Below, piece after piece: positions 38,207 to 46,762 of a stretch of 64,000 nt of DNA. Positions within the stretch are counted from its first letter, which is position 1; each line of letters opens with the position of its first letter. The position numbers and the translations under genes are program-made. The DNA is taken from NCBI GenBank assembly GCA_943788835.1, contig CALSRU010000004.1, positions 1 through 64,000 of the forward strand, read 5' to 3'. The notes below the pieces were generated by a model. That model searched no databases. It saw nothing but the letters and a program-made list of their open reading frames with translations, and was not told where the DNA came from. The DNA is from an uncultured Pseudomonadales bacterium. GTDB taxonomy: Bacteria; Pseudomonadota; Gammaproteobacteria; Pseudomonadales; UBA7434.

Positions 38207-38467
38207 ATGGGCTTTCTAAGCTCTCCTGCATGGGCGGTTTAGATCAAAGCACTATTTGTTTGCGGGCATCAATTCATTGCTGGTGCTTTGATGCAGTTTG
38301 ACTAACTACCTCTAGGTAGATTTACCGTTTAACAACAGGTGAGTCTGCTTCTTTGGATGAGTAGCCTGTGGGAGCGCGGAGTAGTTGGACCAGATCAATC
38401 ATCGCAGCAGCCCAAATGATTTGTCGCCTAATTGAAATGAGCGATATTCGTCTTTGTATATGAGTTT

Positions 38468-38504
38468 AAAAAAGCCGCTGCTGTACTTCAGACGCGGCTT
38501 TTTT
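38468..38504 (+). terminator. Terminator between acpP and fabF
   Basis: AAAAAAGCCGC (38468-38478) pairs with GCGGCTTTTTT (38494-38504), with a U-rich continuation. It ends 29 bases before the fabF start codon, so fabF must rely on read-through. The remainder of 38207-38533 shows nothing recognisable. Confidence 0.88.
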
Positions 38505-38533
38505 CGTTTTGTTAATTGCGCAGGAGTTTTTTT

Positions 38534-39772
38534 GTGGCAGCTAGAAGAGTTGTTGTGACCGGATTGGGAATGGTCAGTCCGGTGGGTAATTCGGTCAACG
38601 ATAGTTGGAGTGCAGTTGTGTCCGGTAAGAGTGGCATAGCGTCCATTACTCACTTCGATGTTTCAGCCTATTCCACGCGCTTTGGTGGCGGAGTGAAAGA
38701 TTTTGATGTGACGTCCCGGCTCAGTGCAAAAGAAGCGCGCAAGATGGATACATTTATCCAATACGGTATGTATGCTGGTATCGAGGCCATTGAAGATTCT
38801 GGTTTGGAGATAACCGAGCAAAATGCGCCACGAGTCGGTGCGGCGATCGGGTCGGGGATTGGTGGTATTGGAGCGATAGAAAATACCTACGACGTTTTAC
38901 AAAACAAAGGTCCCAAAAGGGTGTCTCCTTTTTTTGTACCGGGTTCTATTGTCAATATGATTGCCGGTGATCTATCGGTGAAGTATGGATTTCAAGGTCC
39001 AAACTTGGCGGTGGTAACTGCGTGCACGACGGGTACCCACAACATTGCAATGGCCGCGCGTCTGATTCAGGCCGGTGATGCCGATGCGATGATTGCGGGA
39101 GGTTCCGAGATGGCGACTACGCCGGTGGGCTTAGGTGGTTTTGCTGCGGCGCGGGCATTGTCCACACGTAATGATGACCCTACGGCAGCAAGTCGGCCCT
39201 GGGATAAGGACCGCGACGGGTTTGTCTTGAGTGACGGGGCAGGCGTTTTGGTTTTAGAGGAGTATGAGTTTGCCAAGGCACGTGGCGCGCGAATTTATGC
39301 AGAACTTCTCGGGGTAGGCATGAGCGGTGACGCATATCATATGACATCACCCCCACCCGATGGTGCCGGTGCTGCTGCATCAATGCGCAATGCAATTGCT
39401 GATGCAAAAATTGATGCCTCAAGTATCGACTATATTAACGCTCATGGAACATCTACATTGGCAGGCGATGTCGCAGAATGCCTCGCATTAAAAACAGTGT
39501 TAAAAAATGGCGGTGCTGATGTGGCAGTAAGCTCGACTAAGTCGATGACGGGCCATCTGCTTGGGGCAGCCGGTGCCGTTGAAGCTATTTTTTCAATTTT
39601 AGCGATTCGGGATGGCGTTGCACCACCCACCATCAACCTAGATAATCCTGATGATGCATGCGATTTAAATTTGGTGCCACATGTCGCGCAGCAAAAAAAG
39701 ATAGCCTGCGCTATGTCGAATTCATTTGGTTTTGGCGGCACTAACGGTACCGTAATTTTTCGCGCAATATAA
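38534..39772 (+). CDS. fabF: 3-oxoacyl-ACP synthase II FabF
   Basis: FabF condenses malonyl-ACP with acyl-ACP and controls the temperature-dependent step to long unsaturated chains. The start is GTG 38534, set by AGGAG seven bases upstream, giving [19 protein letters not shown]; an upstream TTG would add six residues. Of 412 residues, the catalytic triad is visible: Cys164 in [10 protein letters not shown], histidines in NAHGTST and [22 protein letters not shown] closes the site. The CTTGTHN variant replaces the common CTSGAHN. It is followed by pabC with 25 bases between. Confidence 0.96.
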   Translation: MAARRVVVTGLGMVSPVGNSVNDSWSAVVSGKSGIASITHFDVSAYSTRFGGGVKDFDVTSRLSAKEARKMDTFIQYGMYAGIEAIEDSGLEITEQNAPRVGAAIGSGIGGIGAIENTYDVLQNKGPKRVSPFFVPGSIVNMIAGDLSVKYGFQGPNLAVVTACTTGTHNIAMAARLIQAGDADAMIAGGSEMATTPVGLGGFAAARALSTRNDDPTAASRPWDKDRDGFVLSDGAGVLVLEEYEFAKARGARIYAELLGVGMSGDAYHMTSPPPDGAGAAASMRNAIADAKIDASSIDYINAHGTSTLAGDVAECLALKTVLKNGGADVAVSSTKSMTGHLLGAAGAVEAIFSILAIRDGVAPPTINLDNPDDACDLNLVPHVAQQKKIACAMSNSFGFGGTNGTVIFRAI

Positions 39773-39797
39773 TAAAATTTTGAGTCGTTAAAAAACT

Positions 39798-40658
39798 ATG
39801 CTAATGATGCTCAACGGCGCGTTTTTGCCCAGTAGCGATAAGGCGTTTGCTACAGATTCAATAACTGCTCTTGACCGATTGAATATGTTCGGCGATGGCG
39901 TTTTTGAAACGATGTTAGTTAAACAGCGTCGTGTGCACCTGTTAGATTACCATGTGGCCCGCTTAAAATCAGGGCTGTCAGTGTTGAAAATGGATCTTCC
40001 TGATGAAGTATTACACCGTGAGCTTGATGTATTTTTGAGCGGGTTGCCGGCGAGGGATGGCTTCTTCAGGCTGAAACTTGTGGTTAGTCGAGGTGCGAAT
40101 AACGCGGGTTATTCTACTCGGGGCGCTCAGCAGCGTCGATTTATCATGGCCGAAGAGACAAGCTTAGCCGCACCAATATCGGTTTCAATGATAGAGTGCG
40201 AAACGCGCCTTGGCCTGCAGCCGAAGCTTGCAAAGATAAAACATTGCAACAGGGTTGAGCAGGTTCTCGCAAAAATCGAACAAGAGGCAAGTGATTGTGA
40301 CGAAGGCTTGTTGCTCAGTCAAAGTGGTAAGGTCGTAGAGTCGGTCAGTTCTAATATTTTTATCCTCGAAAAAGATAAATTTATTACTCCCGTGCTTGAT
40401 GACTGTGGCGTTGAGGGTGTAATGCGTAACTTTTTGTTACGTGATATTTTTCCGGCACTAGGTTTTACTTGCTCTGAAGAAGACATCTCCTTGCAGCGGT
40501 TGTTTGAAAGCGATGCTGGTTTTCTTTGCAATTCGATTCTCGGTGTTCGATCAATTCATTCATGTAAAAAATTATCGGGGGAACAAGTGCTTTTTACCGA
40601 TAGTAAGCGGTTGGTAGCGGTGCAAGAAGCAGTGTCCCAGTCGTACCAAAATATATGA
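39798..40658 (+). CDS. pabC: Aminodeoxychorismate lyase PabC
   Basis: PabC is the PLP enzyme that releases pyruvate from 4-amino-4-deoxychorismate to make p-aminobenzoate for folate. The 286-residue protein is a fold-type IV aminotransferase: DRLNMFGDGVFETM near 27-40, catalytic lysine in AKIKHCNRVEQVL near 145, CDEGLLLSQSGKVVESVSSNIF and GVEGVMRNFLL. Position between fabF and mltG is the conserved gammaproteobacterial order. The start could also be the ATG at 39804 or 39807; no clear ribosome binding site decides. Three bases separate it from mltG. Confidence 0.93.
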   Translation: MLMMLNGAFLPSSDKAFATDSITALDRLNMFGDGVFETMLVKQRRVHLLDYHVARLKSGLSVLKMDLPDEVLHRELDVFLSGLPARDGFFRLKLVVSRGANNAGYSTRGAQQRRFIMAEETSLAAPISVSMIECETRLGLQPKLAKIKHCNRVEQVLAKIEQEASDCDEGLLLSQSGKVVESVSSNIFILEKDKFITPVLDDCGVEGVMRNFLLRDIFPALGFTCSEEDISLQRLFESDAGFLCNSILGVRSIHSCKKLSGEQVLFTDSKRLVAVQEAVSQSYQNI

Positions 40659-40661
40659 AAA

Positions 40662-41789
40662 ATGGTCCAACGAGTTGAAAATCGTTTTATTGGAAAAATA
40701 ATTATTTTGATAAAATTTTTTAATGTAATGTTTGCAGCGCTTTTATTGGCCTTGATTTTTTATTTGGGTGCCAGCAAGGCTCTGCATTCATTTTGGCATT
40801 CTGAAAACTTGATAATTGATTCTGGCGAGACCTTTTTAATCAGCCCAGGCTCGAGCCGTAATCAAGTAATTGGGCAATTAGTTGGTAGGGGCGTCTTGGA
40901 AAGTCGGTCTCTTACCAAATTAGCAATACGTTATTACGAGCCCAATTTAGTACTCAAGGCCGGTGAGTACCGCTTACCTGATTCACCATCACGCGCCCAG
41001 TTGTTTGCATTACTGGCTTCGGGCGTTTCAGTACAGTATCCAGTAACGATTGTAGAAGGCTTTACGGCAATAGAGGCCTATAGTGCTTTAGCTCAGCAGT
41101 CGGTTAATTCTAGAGACTTACACAGGCCGCTTAGTGCTGCGTTGATCGAGGGTCAATTACGTGATGTTTTGTCTGATGCAGCGCGCGATATGATGGGTGG
41201 TAATGATGCATCAGAGGGTTGGTTTTTCCCTGACACTTATCATGTTGTAAAGGTAGGCGCGACGATTGATGTTTTTCGCCGAGCGCACCAAAATATGGTC
41301 GAAGTTCTGCAGGCTGAATGGGATCTTCGCCAAGCGGACTTGCCGTATGCTGGCCCTTACGAGGCCTTAATTATGGCCTCGTTAATCGAAAAAGAAACGG
41401 GAGCTATCGAAGAAAGAGAGGCTATTGCGGGGGTGTTTGTGCGTCGCCTGCAAAAGCGAATGCGGTTGCAAACTGATCCGAGCGTTATTTATGGCTTGGG
41501 CAGTGATTTTAAAGGTAATTTAACTAGGGAGCACCTGAGGCGTGATACGCTTTACAATACCTACTCCCGCCATGGGCTACCGCCTACGCCAATAGCTCTT
41601 CCTGGGCGTGAGGCTATTCGCGCGGCTTTGCATCCGGCAGCGGGTGATACACTTTACTTTGTTGCAAAAGGCGATGGTAGCCATCATTTTTCGGTAACCT
41701 ATAAAGAGCACCAGCGTGCAGTGCAGCAGTATCAAATCTTAAATCGGCGATCGAACTACCAATCAGCGCCGAAAGTAGGGCCTGGATAG
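40662..41789 (+). CDS. mltG: Endolytic murein transglycosylase MltG
   Basis: MltG (YceG) cuts nascent peptidoglycan and ends glycan strand growth. The 375-residue protein has one membrane helix near 16-40 (FFNVMFAALLLALIFYLG) and a long periplasmic part: LysM-like region with AGEYRLPDSPSR, then EGFTAIEAY, the SEGWFFPDTYHV segment, and the catalytic Glu in MASLIEKETGAIEE. The RLQTDPSVIYGLG and YNTYSRHGLPPTPIALPG signatures are complete. It starts three bases after pabC and precedes tmk. Confidence 0.96.
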   Translation: MVQRVENRFIGKIIILIKFFNVMFAALLLALIFYLGASKALHSFWHSENLIIDSGETFLISPGSSRNQVIGQLVGRGVLESRSLTKLAIRYYEPNLVLKAGEYRLPDSPSRAQLFALLASGVSVQYPVTIVEGFTAIEAYSALAQQSVNSRDLHRPLSAALIEGQLRDVLSDAARDMMGGNDASEGWFFPDTYHVVKVGATIDVFRRAHQNMVEVLQAEWDLRQADLPYAGPYEALIMASLIEKETGAIEEREAIAGVFVRRLQKRMRLQTDPSVIYGLGSDFKGNLTREHLRRDTLYNTYSRHGLPPTPIALPGREAIRAALHPAAGDTLYFVAKGDGSHHFSVTYKEHQRAVQQYQILNRRSNYQSAPKVGPG

Positions 41790-41844
41790 GCCGGCGCGAT
41801 TAGGATATGGGCGCAGTCTTTTTTTTAGGCAAGAGGATTCATTT

Positions 41845-42474
41845 ATCGCAAAATTCATTACTATTGAAGGCACCGAAGGTGCTGGTAAATCAACAAACCT
41901 TGATTTTATTTGTCAGTACCTTGCACAACAGAATATCCCTTTTTGTGTGACGCGGGAGCCTGGCGGTACACCTGTGGCCGAGAAAATTCGTGAGATATTG
42001 TTGACGGAACATAGCGAATCCATAGTGCCATTAGCCGAATTACTATTGGTTTTTGCGGCTCGAGCGCAGCATATTGAGCAAGTGATTAAACCAGCACTGG
42101 CGCGAGGCGAGTGGGTCATTAGCGATCGTTTTACCGATGCTACCTATGCGTATCAGGGCGCAGGCCGTGATTTGGGTGTGGCGAAAGTAGAATTGCTAGA
42201 GCAGTTCGTGCAAGGCTCCATGCGTCCTGATTTAACCGTTTTTCTTGATGTGCCCTTAGAAACTGGTTTGGCAAGAATTACTCAGCGAGGCCAGCTGGAT
42301 AGATTTGAAAAAGAGCCGACATTATTTTTTGAGCGTGTACGTTCGGCTTATCTTCATCGTATTGCAGAAAGCCCCGCGCGATATGCGCATATTAATGCCG
42401 CGCAGACTATTGCTGAAGTCCAGAAAGATATTGGTCTAGCGCTCCATACCTTGCTAGACACCGTTGATCGATGA
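41845..42474 (+). CDS. tmk: Thymidylate kinase, apparent ATC start
   Basis: Tmk phosphorylates dTMP for DNA synthesis. The P-loop GTEGAGKST is encoded at 41866-41892, upstream of the first ordinary start codon (GTG 41947), so a GTG start would delete it and is impossible. In frame back to the stop at 41776 there is no ATG, GTG or TTG. ATC at 41845 has AGAGGA seven bases upstream and yields [M]AKFITIEGTEGAGKS, matching relatives and a normal length of 209 residues. DRE-type residues in TREPGGT, DRFTDATYAYQGAGR and LDVPLETGLAR are intact. It overlaps holB by four bases. Confidence 0.9.
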   Translation: MAKFITIEGTEGAGKSTNLDFICQYLAQQNIPFCVTREPGGTPVAEKIREILLTEHSESIVPLAELLLVFAARAQHIEQVIKPALARGEWVISDRFTDATYAYQGAGRDLGVAKVELLEQFVQGSMRPDLTVFLDVPLETGLARITQRGQLDRFEKEPTLFFERVRSAYLHRIAESPARYAHINAAQTIAEVQKDIGLALHTLLDTVDR

Positions 42475-43544
42475 GCGAATTACTAGAGGGCTTACTGCCG
42501 TGGCATGTTAGCTCGATCAACGAATTATTAGCGGTCTATCATGCCGGAGCTTTGCATCCGGCAATTATGATTTGCGGGCAAAATCATAGTGGTAAGCGGC
42601 GTTTTACCAGCGAGCTTGCCTCAAGTTTGTTATGTCAGGCCGCTGTGAGCGACAAGTCAATCGATTTGGCAGAGCATGCTCAAGGCGATGACATTACCGC
42701 TAAACGTTTTTGTGGAACGTGCCAGTCGTGCTTGCTCATGCAGGCGCAGACCCACCCAGATCACTACGAATTAACTATCCCTGATGGTAGGAAGAGCATC
42801 CCTATTGATTCGGTAAGAGAAATCCAAGCGAAGCTACAGCAAACAGCGCAGATGCGAGGTAGTAAGGTTTGCTGTATTTGGCCGGCAGATGGGCTGAACG
42901 ATAATTCCTCTAACGCGCTGTTAAAGCTGCTAGAGGAACCGCCCTCAGACACTTATTTTATCTTGATGGCTAATTCGCCCCGTCAATTACTACCAACTAT
43001 TAATTCGCGTTGCTTAAAAATAAACTTGAGGATGCCTACTAACGAAGAGCTTCGTGGCTGGCTGGCCTCAGCTTACGCTGGAGGTCAAGTCGACGAAGCA
43101 ATTAGACTGAGTCGAGGGTTTCCTGAGAAGGCGGCAGATGTGCTTGCAGAAAACACAGCGGGTGCCTCTCTTGAAACAATGGCAGAAGCTATTTTGAGTG
43201 GTTCGCAAAGTGTCAGTGCGCTCACAGCGAGCCTCGAATCGGTAAATTTTGAATTGTTTCTCGACGCTCTGGTTTACCGCATCCATGATGCGGCCAAAAG
43301 TGGGCGGTTATCTGCCGATGGATTGGTTAATAAGCCATCTTTGCAGAAGGGCCTGGCCTCGAGCAGTCCTGATGTTGCAAACCAGTCAGGGCAGCACCTT
43401 GGGGCGCCGCTGGGGCGCGCATTAGCAATGCAGTCGCTGGTAATGCGTACTCGAACGAGCTTGCGCAGCAACCCTAATAAAAAGCTATTTATTGAGGCAT
43501 TTGTGCTTAATTTCAGGAAAATTTCAAACGAGTCAAAGGGGTAA
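42471..43544 (+). CDS. holB: DNA polymerase III delta prime subunit
   Basis: HolB is part of the clamp loader of replicative polymerase III. The 357-residue protein opens with the AAA-type fold (LLPWHVSSINELLAVY, ICGQNHSGKRRFTSELASS), has a zinc module with cysteines in FCGTCQSCLLMQ, then KIPIDSVREIQ-like IDSVREIQAKL, DGLNDNSSNALLKLLEEPP and ANSPRQLLPTINSRCLKI, the sensor region. The P-loop is degenerate, as is usual for delta prime, which does not hydrolyse ATP. The ATG overlaps the tmk stop (ATGA), so the two are coupled. Confidence 0.95.
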   Translation: MSELLEGLLPWHVSSINELLAVYHAGALHPAIMICGQNHSGKRRFTSELASSLLCQAAVSDKSIDLAEHAQGDDITAKRFCGTCQSCLLMQAQTHPDHYELTIPDGRKSIPIDSVREIQAKLQQTAQMRGSKVCCIWPADGLNDNSSNALLKLLEEPPSDTYFILMANSPRQLLPTINSRCLKINLRMPTNEELRGWLASAYAGGQVDEAIRLSRGFPEKAADVLAENTAGASLETMAEAILSGSQSVSALTASLESVNFELFLDALVYRIHDAAKSGRLSADGLVNKPSLQKGLASSSPDVANQSGQHLGAPLGRALAMQSLVMRTRTSLRSNPNKKLFIEAFVLNFRKISNESKG

Positions 43545-43773
43545 AAAGCGAACAGCTTGTTTTTTTGAGGGTGATGGTTATATTTGCAGCTGGCGGATTG
43601 GTGACAAACAGCTATATTAGAAGAGGATTTTAATATCTCAGGTAGCCTTGCCATTACGGCGATGCCGCAGTGACATGTAGTATCGCATGGCTTGCTCCCA
43701 GAGAGCTAATGTTTGGCTGGTTCGTAAAAAGCCGTTTCATAAGGCGGGAAATCAATTGTCTGTGGCTAGTAAA

Positions 43774-44130
43774 ATGGGTGATTCACTACAAAACAACGCC
43801 AAGAGCGGCATTTTATCTTTAACCATCAAAGATAAAGCTGTGCTCTATGCGGCGTTTATGCCCTTTTTAGAAAACGGGGGGTTATTTATTCCGACCAACA
43901 AGCAGTATGTCATTGGGGATGAAGTGTTTATGCTGCTTAACCTAATGGATGAGTCTGCGAAAATTCCAGTAGCTGGCCACGTTGTTTGGGTCACTCCAAA
44001 AGGAGCACAATCTAATCGCGCGGCAGGTATCGGTGTTCAATTTAGTGCGCAAGATGATACGGCCACTAAAAAAATAGAGAATTATCTCGCAGGCATTCTT
44101 GAGTCCGACCGACCTACACATACGCTATAA
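43774..44130 (+). CDS. pilZ: Type IV pilus protein PilZ
   Basis: PilZ is the c-di-GMP-domain-family protein needed for type IV pilus assembly. From the ATG at 43774 the 118-residue product matches Pseudomonas PilZ in length and almost in sequence: GILSLTIKDKAVLYAAFMPF, NGGLFIPTNKQY, GDEVFMLLNLMDE, KIPVAGHVVWVTPKGAQ and YLAGILESDRPTHT. It lacks the canonical RxxxR nucleotide-binding motif at its N-terminus, as other type IV pilus PilZ proteins do. A TTG at 43756 is a possible alternative start. It follows holB after 229 bases, the conserved arrangement. Confidence 0.95.
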   Translation: MGDSLQNNAKSGILSLTIKDKAVLYAAFMPFLENGGLFIPTNKQYVIGDEVFMLLNLMDESAKIPVAGHVVWVTPKGAQSNRAAGIGVQFSAQDDTATKKIENYLAGILESDRPTHTL

Positions 44131-44397
44131 GCACCAATCAATAAACAACCCGCTTCATTGCAATCTTTTCGTACCCGCATTTCTAATTGAATTCGCGCGT
44201 TTATGGTCGGTGAATCCTTGTGCTGTTGATCCGCCCGCGTGTCACGGCGTTTAAGCTGTTATTCATCGCCGAGACGGGATGTTGGCGGTTTGATCACATT
44301 TTGGCTGCGTCGTTAATTGAGGCGATAGCGGCTTTCTCATGAAAGATCAGCCTTGGACACTGCATAATGCTGGCCTGTAGCGCATAATATTACAGGC

Positions 44398-44497
44398 AAA
44401 AAAATAGCCCCTTGAGAAACTCGCGGGGCTAAAGACCATAGGAGTGGAACATATGAGACTTTCGTCTCCAGATGTTACTGGGGAAAGTAACATCCTT
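44398..44497 (-). ncRNA. Candidate small RNA with three hairpins
   Basis: On the reverse strand a promoter (TTGGAC at 44528-44533, TTACTA at 44504-44509, 18 bases apart) would start near 44497. The RNA would form GATGTTACT-TTCCCC-AGTAACATC, then GAGAC-GAAA-GTCTC with a GNRA loop, then a terminator, TAGCCCC with GGGGCTA (44405-44431) followed by seven U. No known family is recognised. On the forward strand the same DNA could encode a 17-codon peptide from ATG 44453 with GGAG ahead of it, but the U tract and GNRA loop favour the reverse RNA. It occupies most of the 44131-44659 gap. Confidence 0.5.
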
Positions 44498-44659
44498 AAT
44501 CTTTAGTAAAGTCGCTTTTCAGGAATTGTCCAATAAATGTACAGATATTTTATGTTGATGTGCGCTGATTGTAGTTGGGTACGGTTTTCATCACGTTGTC
44601 CGCTGCATACTTTGAGAACTGCGGATGCGATTCGCTAACGAAAACACGTAAAGGTAGAG

Positions 44660-45805
44660 ATGGAAGTAGCAAAAAATCAAAGGCTTGGTGTGATAGAGGG
44701 CTTTTATGGTCGAGCCTGGTCGGCGCGAGATCGAGCTGCTGTCATACCTGAGTTCGCGAACCTCGGTTACGGCAATTACATCTATGCGCCAAAAAGTGAT
44801 ACTAAGTTACGTCGCGATTGGCAGGTCGCTTGGTCTGATTATGAGTTGCAGCAGCTTCAAAACCTTTCTGCAATTTGTCGAGCAGAGTCGGTCGGTTTTG
44901 GGGTGGGTTTTTCGCCGCTGGGCTTAGGTGGCATTACAGGCGCAAAAGATCGCGCATTTTTGGCCAGTAAGGTTGAGCAGATTAGCCTAGTTGGTTGCGA
45001 AACCTTATGTATTTTGTTCGATGACATGCGTGAGACCGGTAAGTCAATGGCGCGCAATCAGTTACAGATTATTGATTATCTCAGTGATCGCTGCGAAGTA
45101 AAAAATATTATTGTTTGTCCCTCTTACTACACCACAGACCCCGTGTTAGAAAAAGTATTTGGGCCAAGGCCCGAAAATTATTGGACCGATCTTGGAAGCG
45201 GTCTAGACCCTTCGCTAAATATTTTTTGGACAGGAGAGAAGGTATGTAGCGTTAGTTTTAACCGAGATAATCTCGATTTTATAGCCTCTGAGTTTCGGCG
45301 CAAGCCGTCTCTGTGGGATAACTACCCGGTAAATGATGGCAAAAAAATGAGTCAGTTTTTGCATCTCTTGCCGTTTACTGGGCGTGCGTCATGGTTGCAA
45401 GATTACACCGCACATCATTTTGCAAACGGTATGAACCAGGCGCACCTATCTTTATTACCGCTGGCAACTTTACCCGCCGTTTACGCCGATGCTTGTCGCT
45501 CTCAACTGGATGAAAAGGTTGATACGCTCGGTGCGACTCGAGCTAGTGTTGAACGGGCCAATGTTGACGGTGCATGCCTTGATGTAAATTGGTGTGATTT
45601 TTTGTCGCGCCATTGCCCAGCGCTTAGCGAAAATTTATTGCGGGATGCACAGCACTTTCAAACTAAAGGGTTGGGCAATTTCACTGTGCAAGAATGCTCA
45701 GCAATGATTGGAAGTTATGCGGCTATTGATTCTCCATTGGCGCAAGAAATAGTTGCTTGGTTGCGAGGCGATTATGTATTTGATCCGGCCTGCCTAACCA
45801 ACTAG
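44660..45805 (+). CDS. GH84-type beta-N-acetylglucosaminidase
   Basis: A 381-residue enzyme resembling the catalytic domain of glycoside hydrolase family 84 (bacterial NagJ, human O-GlcNAcase), which removes terminal N-acetylglucosamine by substrate-assisted catalysis. Residues 10-18 are GVIEGFYGR, 41-51 IYAPKSDTKLR, and the consecutive catalytic aspartates are 121-122 in CILFDDM. PSYYTTDPVLEKVFG and IFWTGEKVCS continue the family pattern, and WDNYPVND supplies the asparagine and aspartate that recognise the acetamido group. There is no signal peptide, so it acts in the cytoplasm unless exported otherwise. AAAGGTAGAG precedes the ATG. No sugar-uptake genes adjoin it. Confidence 0.85.
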   Translation: MEVAKNQRLGVIEGFYGRAWSARDRAAVIPEFANLGYGNYIYAPKSDTKLRRDWQVAWSDYELQQLQNLSAICRAESVGFGVGFSPLGLGGITGAKDRAFLASKVEQISLVGCETLCILFDDMRETGKSMARNQLQIIDYLSDRCEVKNIIVCPSYYTTDPVLEKVFGPRPENYWTDLGSGLDPSLNIFWTGEKVCSVSFNRDNLDFIASEFRRKPSLWDNYPVNDGKKMSQFLHLLPFTGRASWLQDYTAHHFANGMNQAHLSLLPLATLPAVYADACRSQLDEKVDTLGATRASVERANVDGACLDVNWCDFLSRHCPALSENLLRDAQHFQTKGLGNFTVQECSAMIGSYAAIDSPLAQEIVAWLRGDYVFDPACLTN

Positions 45806-45820
45806 TTGCTGCAGAGAGGT

Positions 45821-46096
45821 TTAGTCGAGGTGTTCGTCGAGTTTAGTTTTGATGAATAACTCTATCTTAGGGGCGAGCACGCCCATCACGGCTCCTAGTG
45901 CGATGTCGACATCGATTTGCTGCTTGTGGAGCCGCAGTGTCCCAGTGACACCGCTGCGCTTAATTTCAAGTTTATTGCCGCTGCGCTTGCAGCGGCAACC
46001 GTACCCTTGAGTTAGCTCAGACTGCAAGCTGCTTACGAGCGCCTCAATCTCTTGATCAGGTTTGGAGTGTTTCTTCTGAATAGATATTTTTGCCAT
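45821..46096 (-). CDS. Polyhydroxyalkanoic acid system family protein
   Basis: A small protein of 91 residues from the ATG at 46094-46096 (MAKISIQKKH). The sequence, with VSSLQSELTQGYG, WEIKR-like LEIKRSGVTGTLRL and VDIALGAVMGVLAPKIELFI, fits the TIGR02610-type family annotated as polyhydroxyalkanoic-acid-system protein, whose role is not known. It is basic, soluble and has no signal. An in-frame TTG at 46109 could extend it by five residues. No PHA genes are present nearby. It converges on the GH84 gene. Confidence 0.75.
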   Translation of the reverse strand: MAKISIQKKHSKPDQEIEALVSSLQSELTQGYGCRCKRSGNKLEIKRSGVTGTLRLHKQQIDVDIALGAVMGVLAPKIELFIKTKLDEHLD

Positions 46097-46575
46097 CGTA
46101 TGGTTCTTCAAGGTGCTCTGTGTGAGTCTTTTTAGATTGATGTAATAAGGGCGGGCGTGAGGATGCTAGAGATTACGCGCCAGCGCAAGTGGGAAGCTGG
46201 GGTCAAAGTGTCCGTGTGAGTCTATTTATCGAGTGGTGGAGGTGGGGGTCTTAATTGCGAGATAGTGCACTCAAGGCAGGGTGGACAAGGCAAGTGTTTT
46301 TGCTGGTGGCTCAGCGGTTGGGCGGTAAACTGAGCAAATAAGGCCAACAAATGATAAGTATTGGCGATTCTGCCCGTTTATCTGCAAATGAAGGTCGCTA
46401 AGTGGTTGATAAAGAATGCTTACATGTGTGAAAATCCGCATCCGTTTTCAGGCGAGTCGGCTATCGCCTCTTGGCATGGTGAGTTGCGTATGGTGAGAGG
46501 CACGAAAAGTATCTCGCCGGATACAAAGGCGCTCGGGATTCAGGCAGAGGGCGGACAATTTTAGAAAGAAATTAA
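46097..46575. other. Gene-free stretch upstream of tRNA-Leu
   Basis: About 480 bases in which I see no terminator, RNA or coding region with a ribosome binding site. It should contain the promoters of the divergent small gene and of tRNA-Leu. Confidence 0.5.
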
Positions 46576-46660
46576 GCGGACGTGGCGAAATTGGTATACG
46601 CGCTGGATTTAGGTTCCAGTGGGGCAACCCGTGAGAGTTCGAGTCTCTCCGTCCGCACCA
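46576..46660 (+). tRNA. tRNA-Leu(UAG)
   Basis: The 85-base gene opens GCGGACG and closes CGTCCGC-A-CCA with an encoded CCA. The anticodon arm CTGGA-TTTAGGT-TCCAG gives anticodon UAG, reading CUN leucine codons. The variable arm (GGGGCAACCC-type) is long, as for leucine tRNAs. The T arm reads GAGAGTTCGAGTCTCTC. It lies just before tig, a common position in this group. Confidence 0.97.
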
Positions 46661-46762
46661 TATTTATCGGCACTTGAGTTGTTAGACTATTCGATCCAAA
46701 ACAATCAGCTAACTCAGGGTCATCTATGCTTATTTATGAATTCCATACCGAGGTAGAGGGTA

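Noticed and set aside
41947-42474. Short Tmk starting at GTG 41947
   Set aside because: It would remove the nucleotide-binding P-loop, which is encoded in frame just upstream.
46361-46564. A 67-codon frame just before tRNA-Leu
   Set aside because: No ribosome binding site or homology; it overlaps the likely tRNA promoter region.
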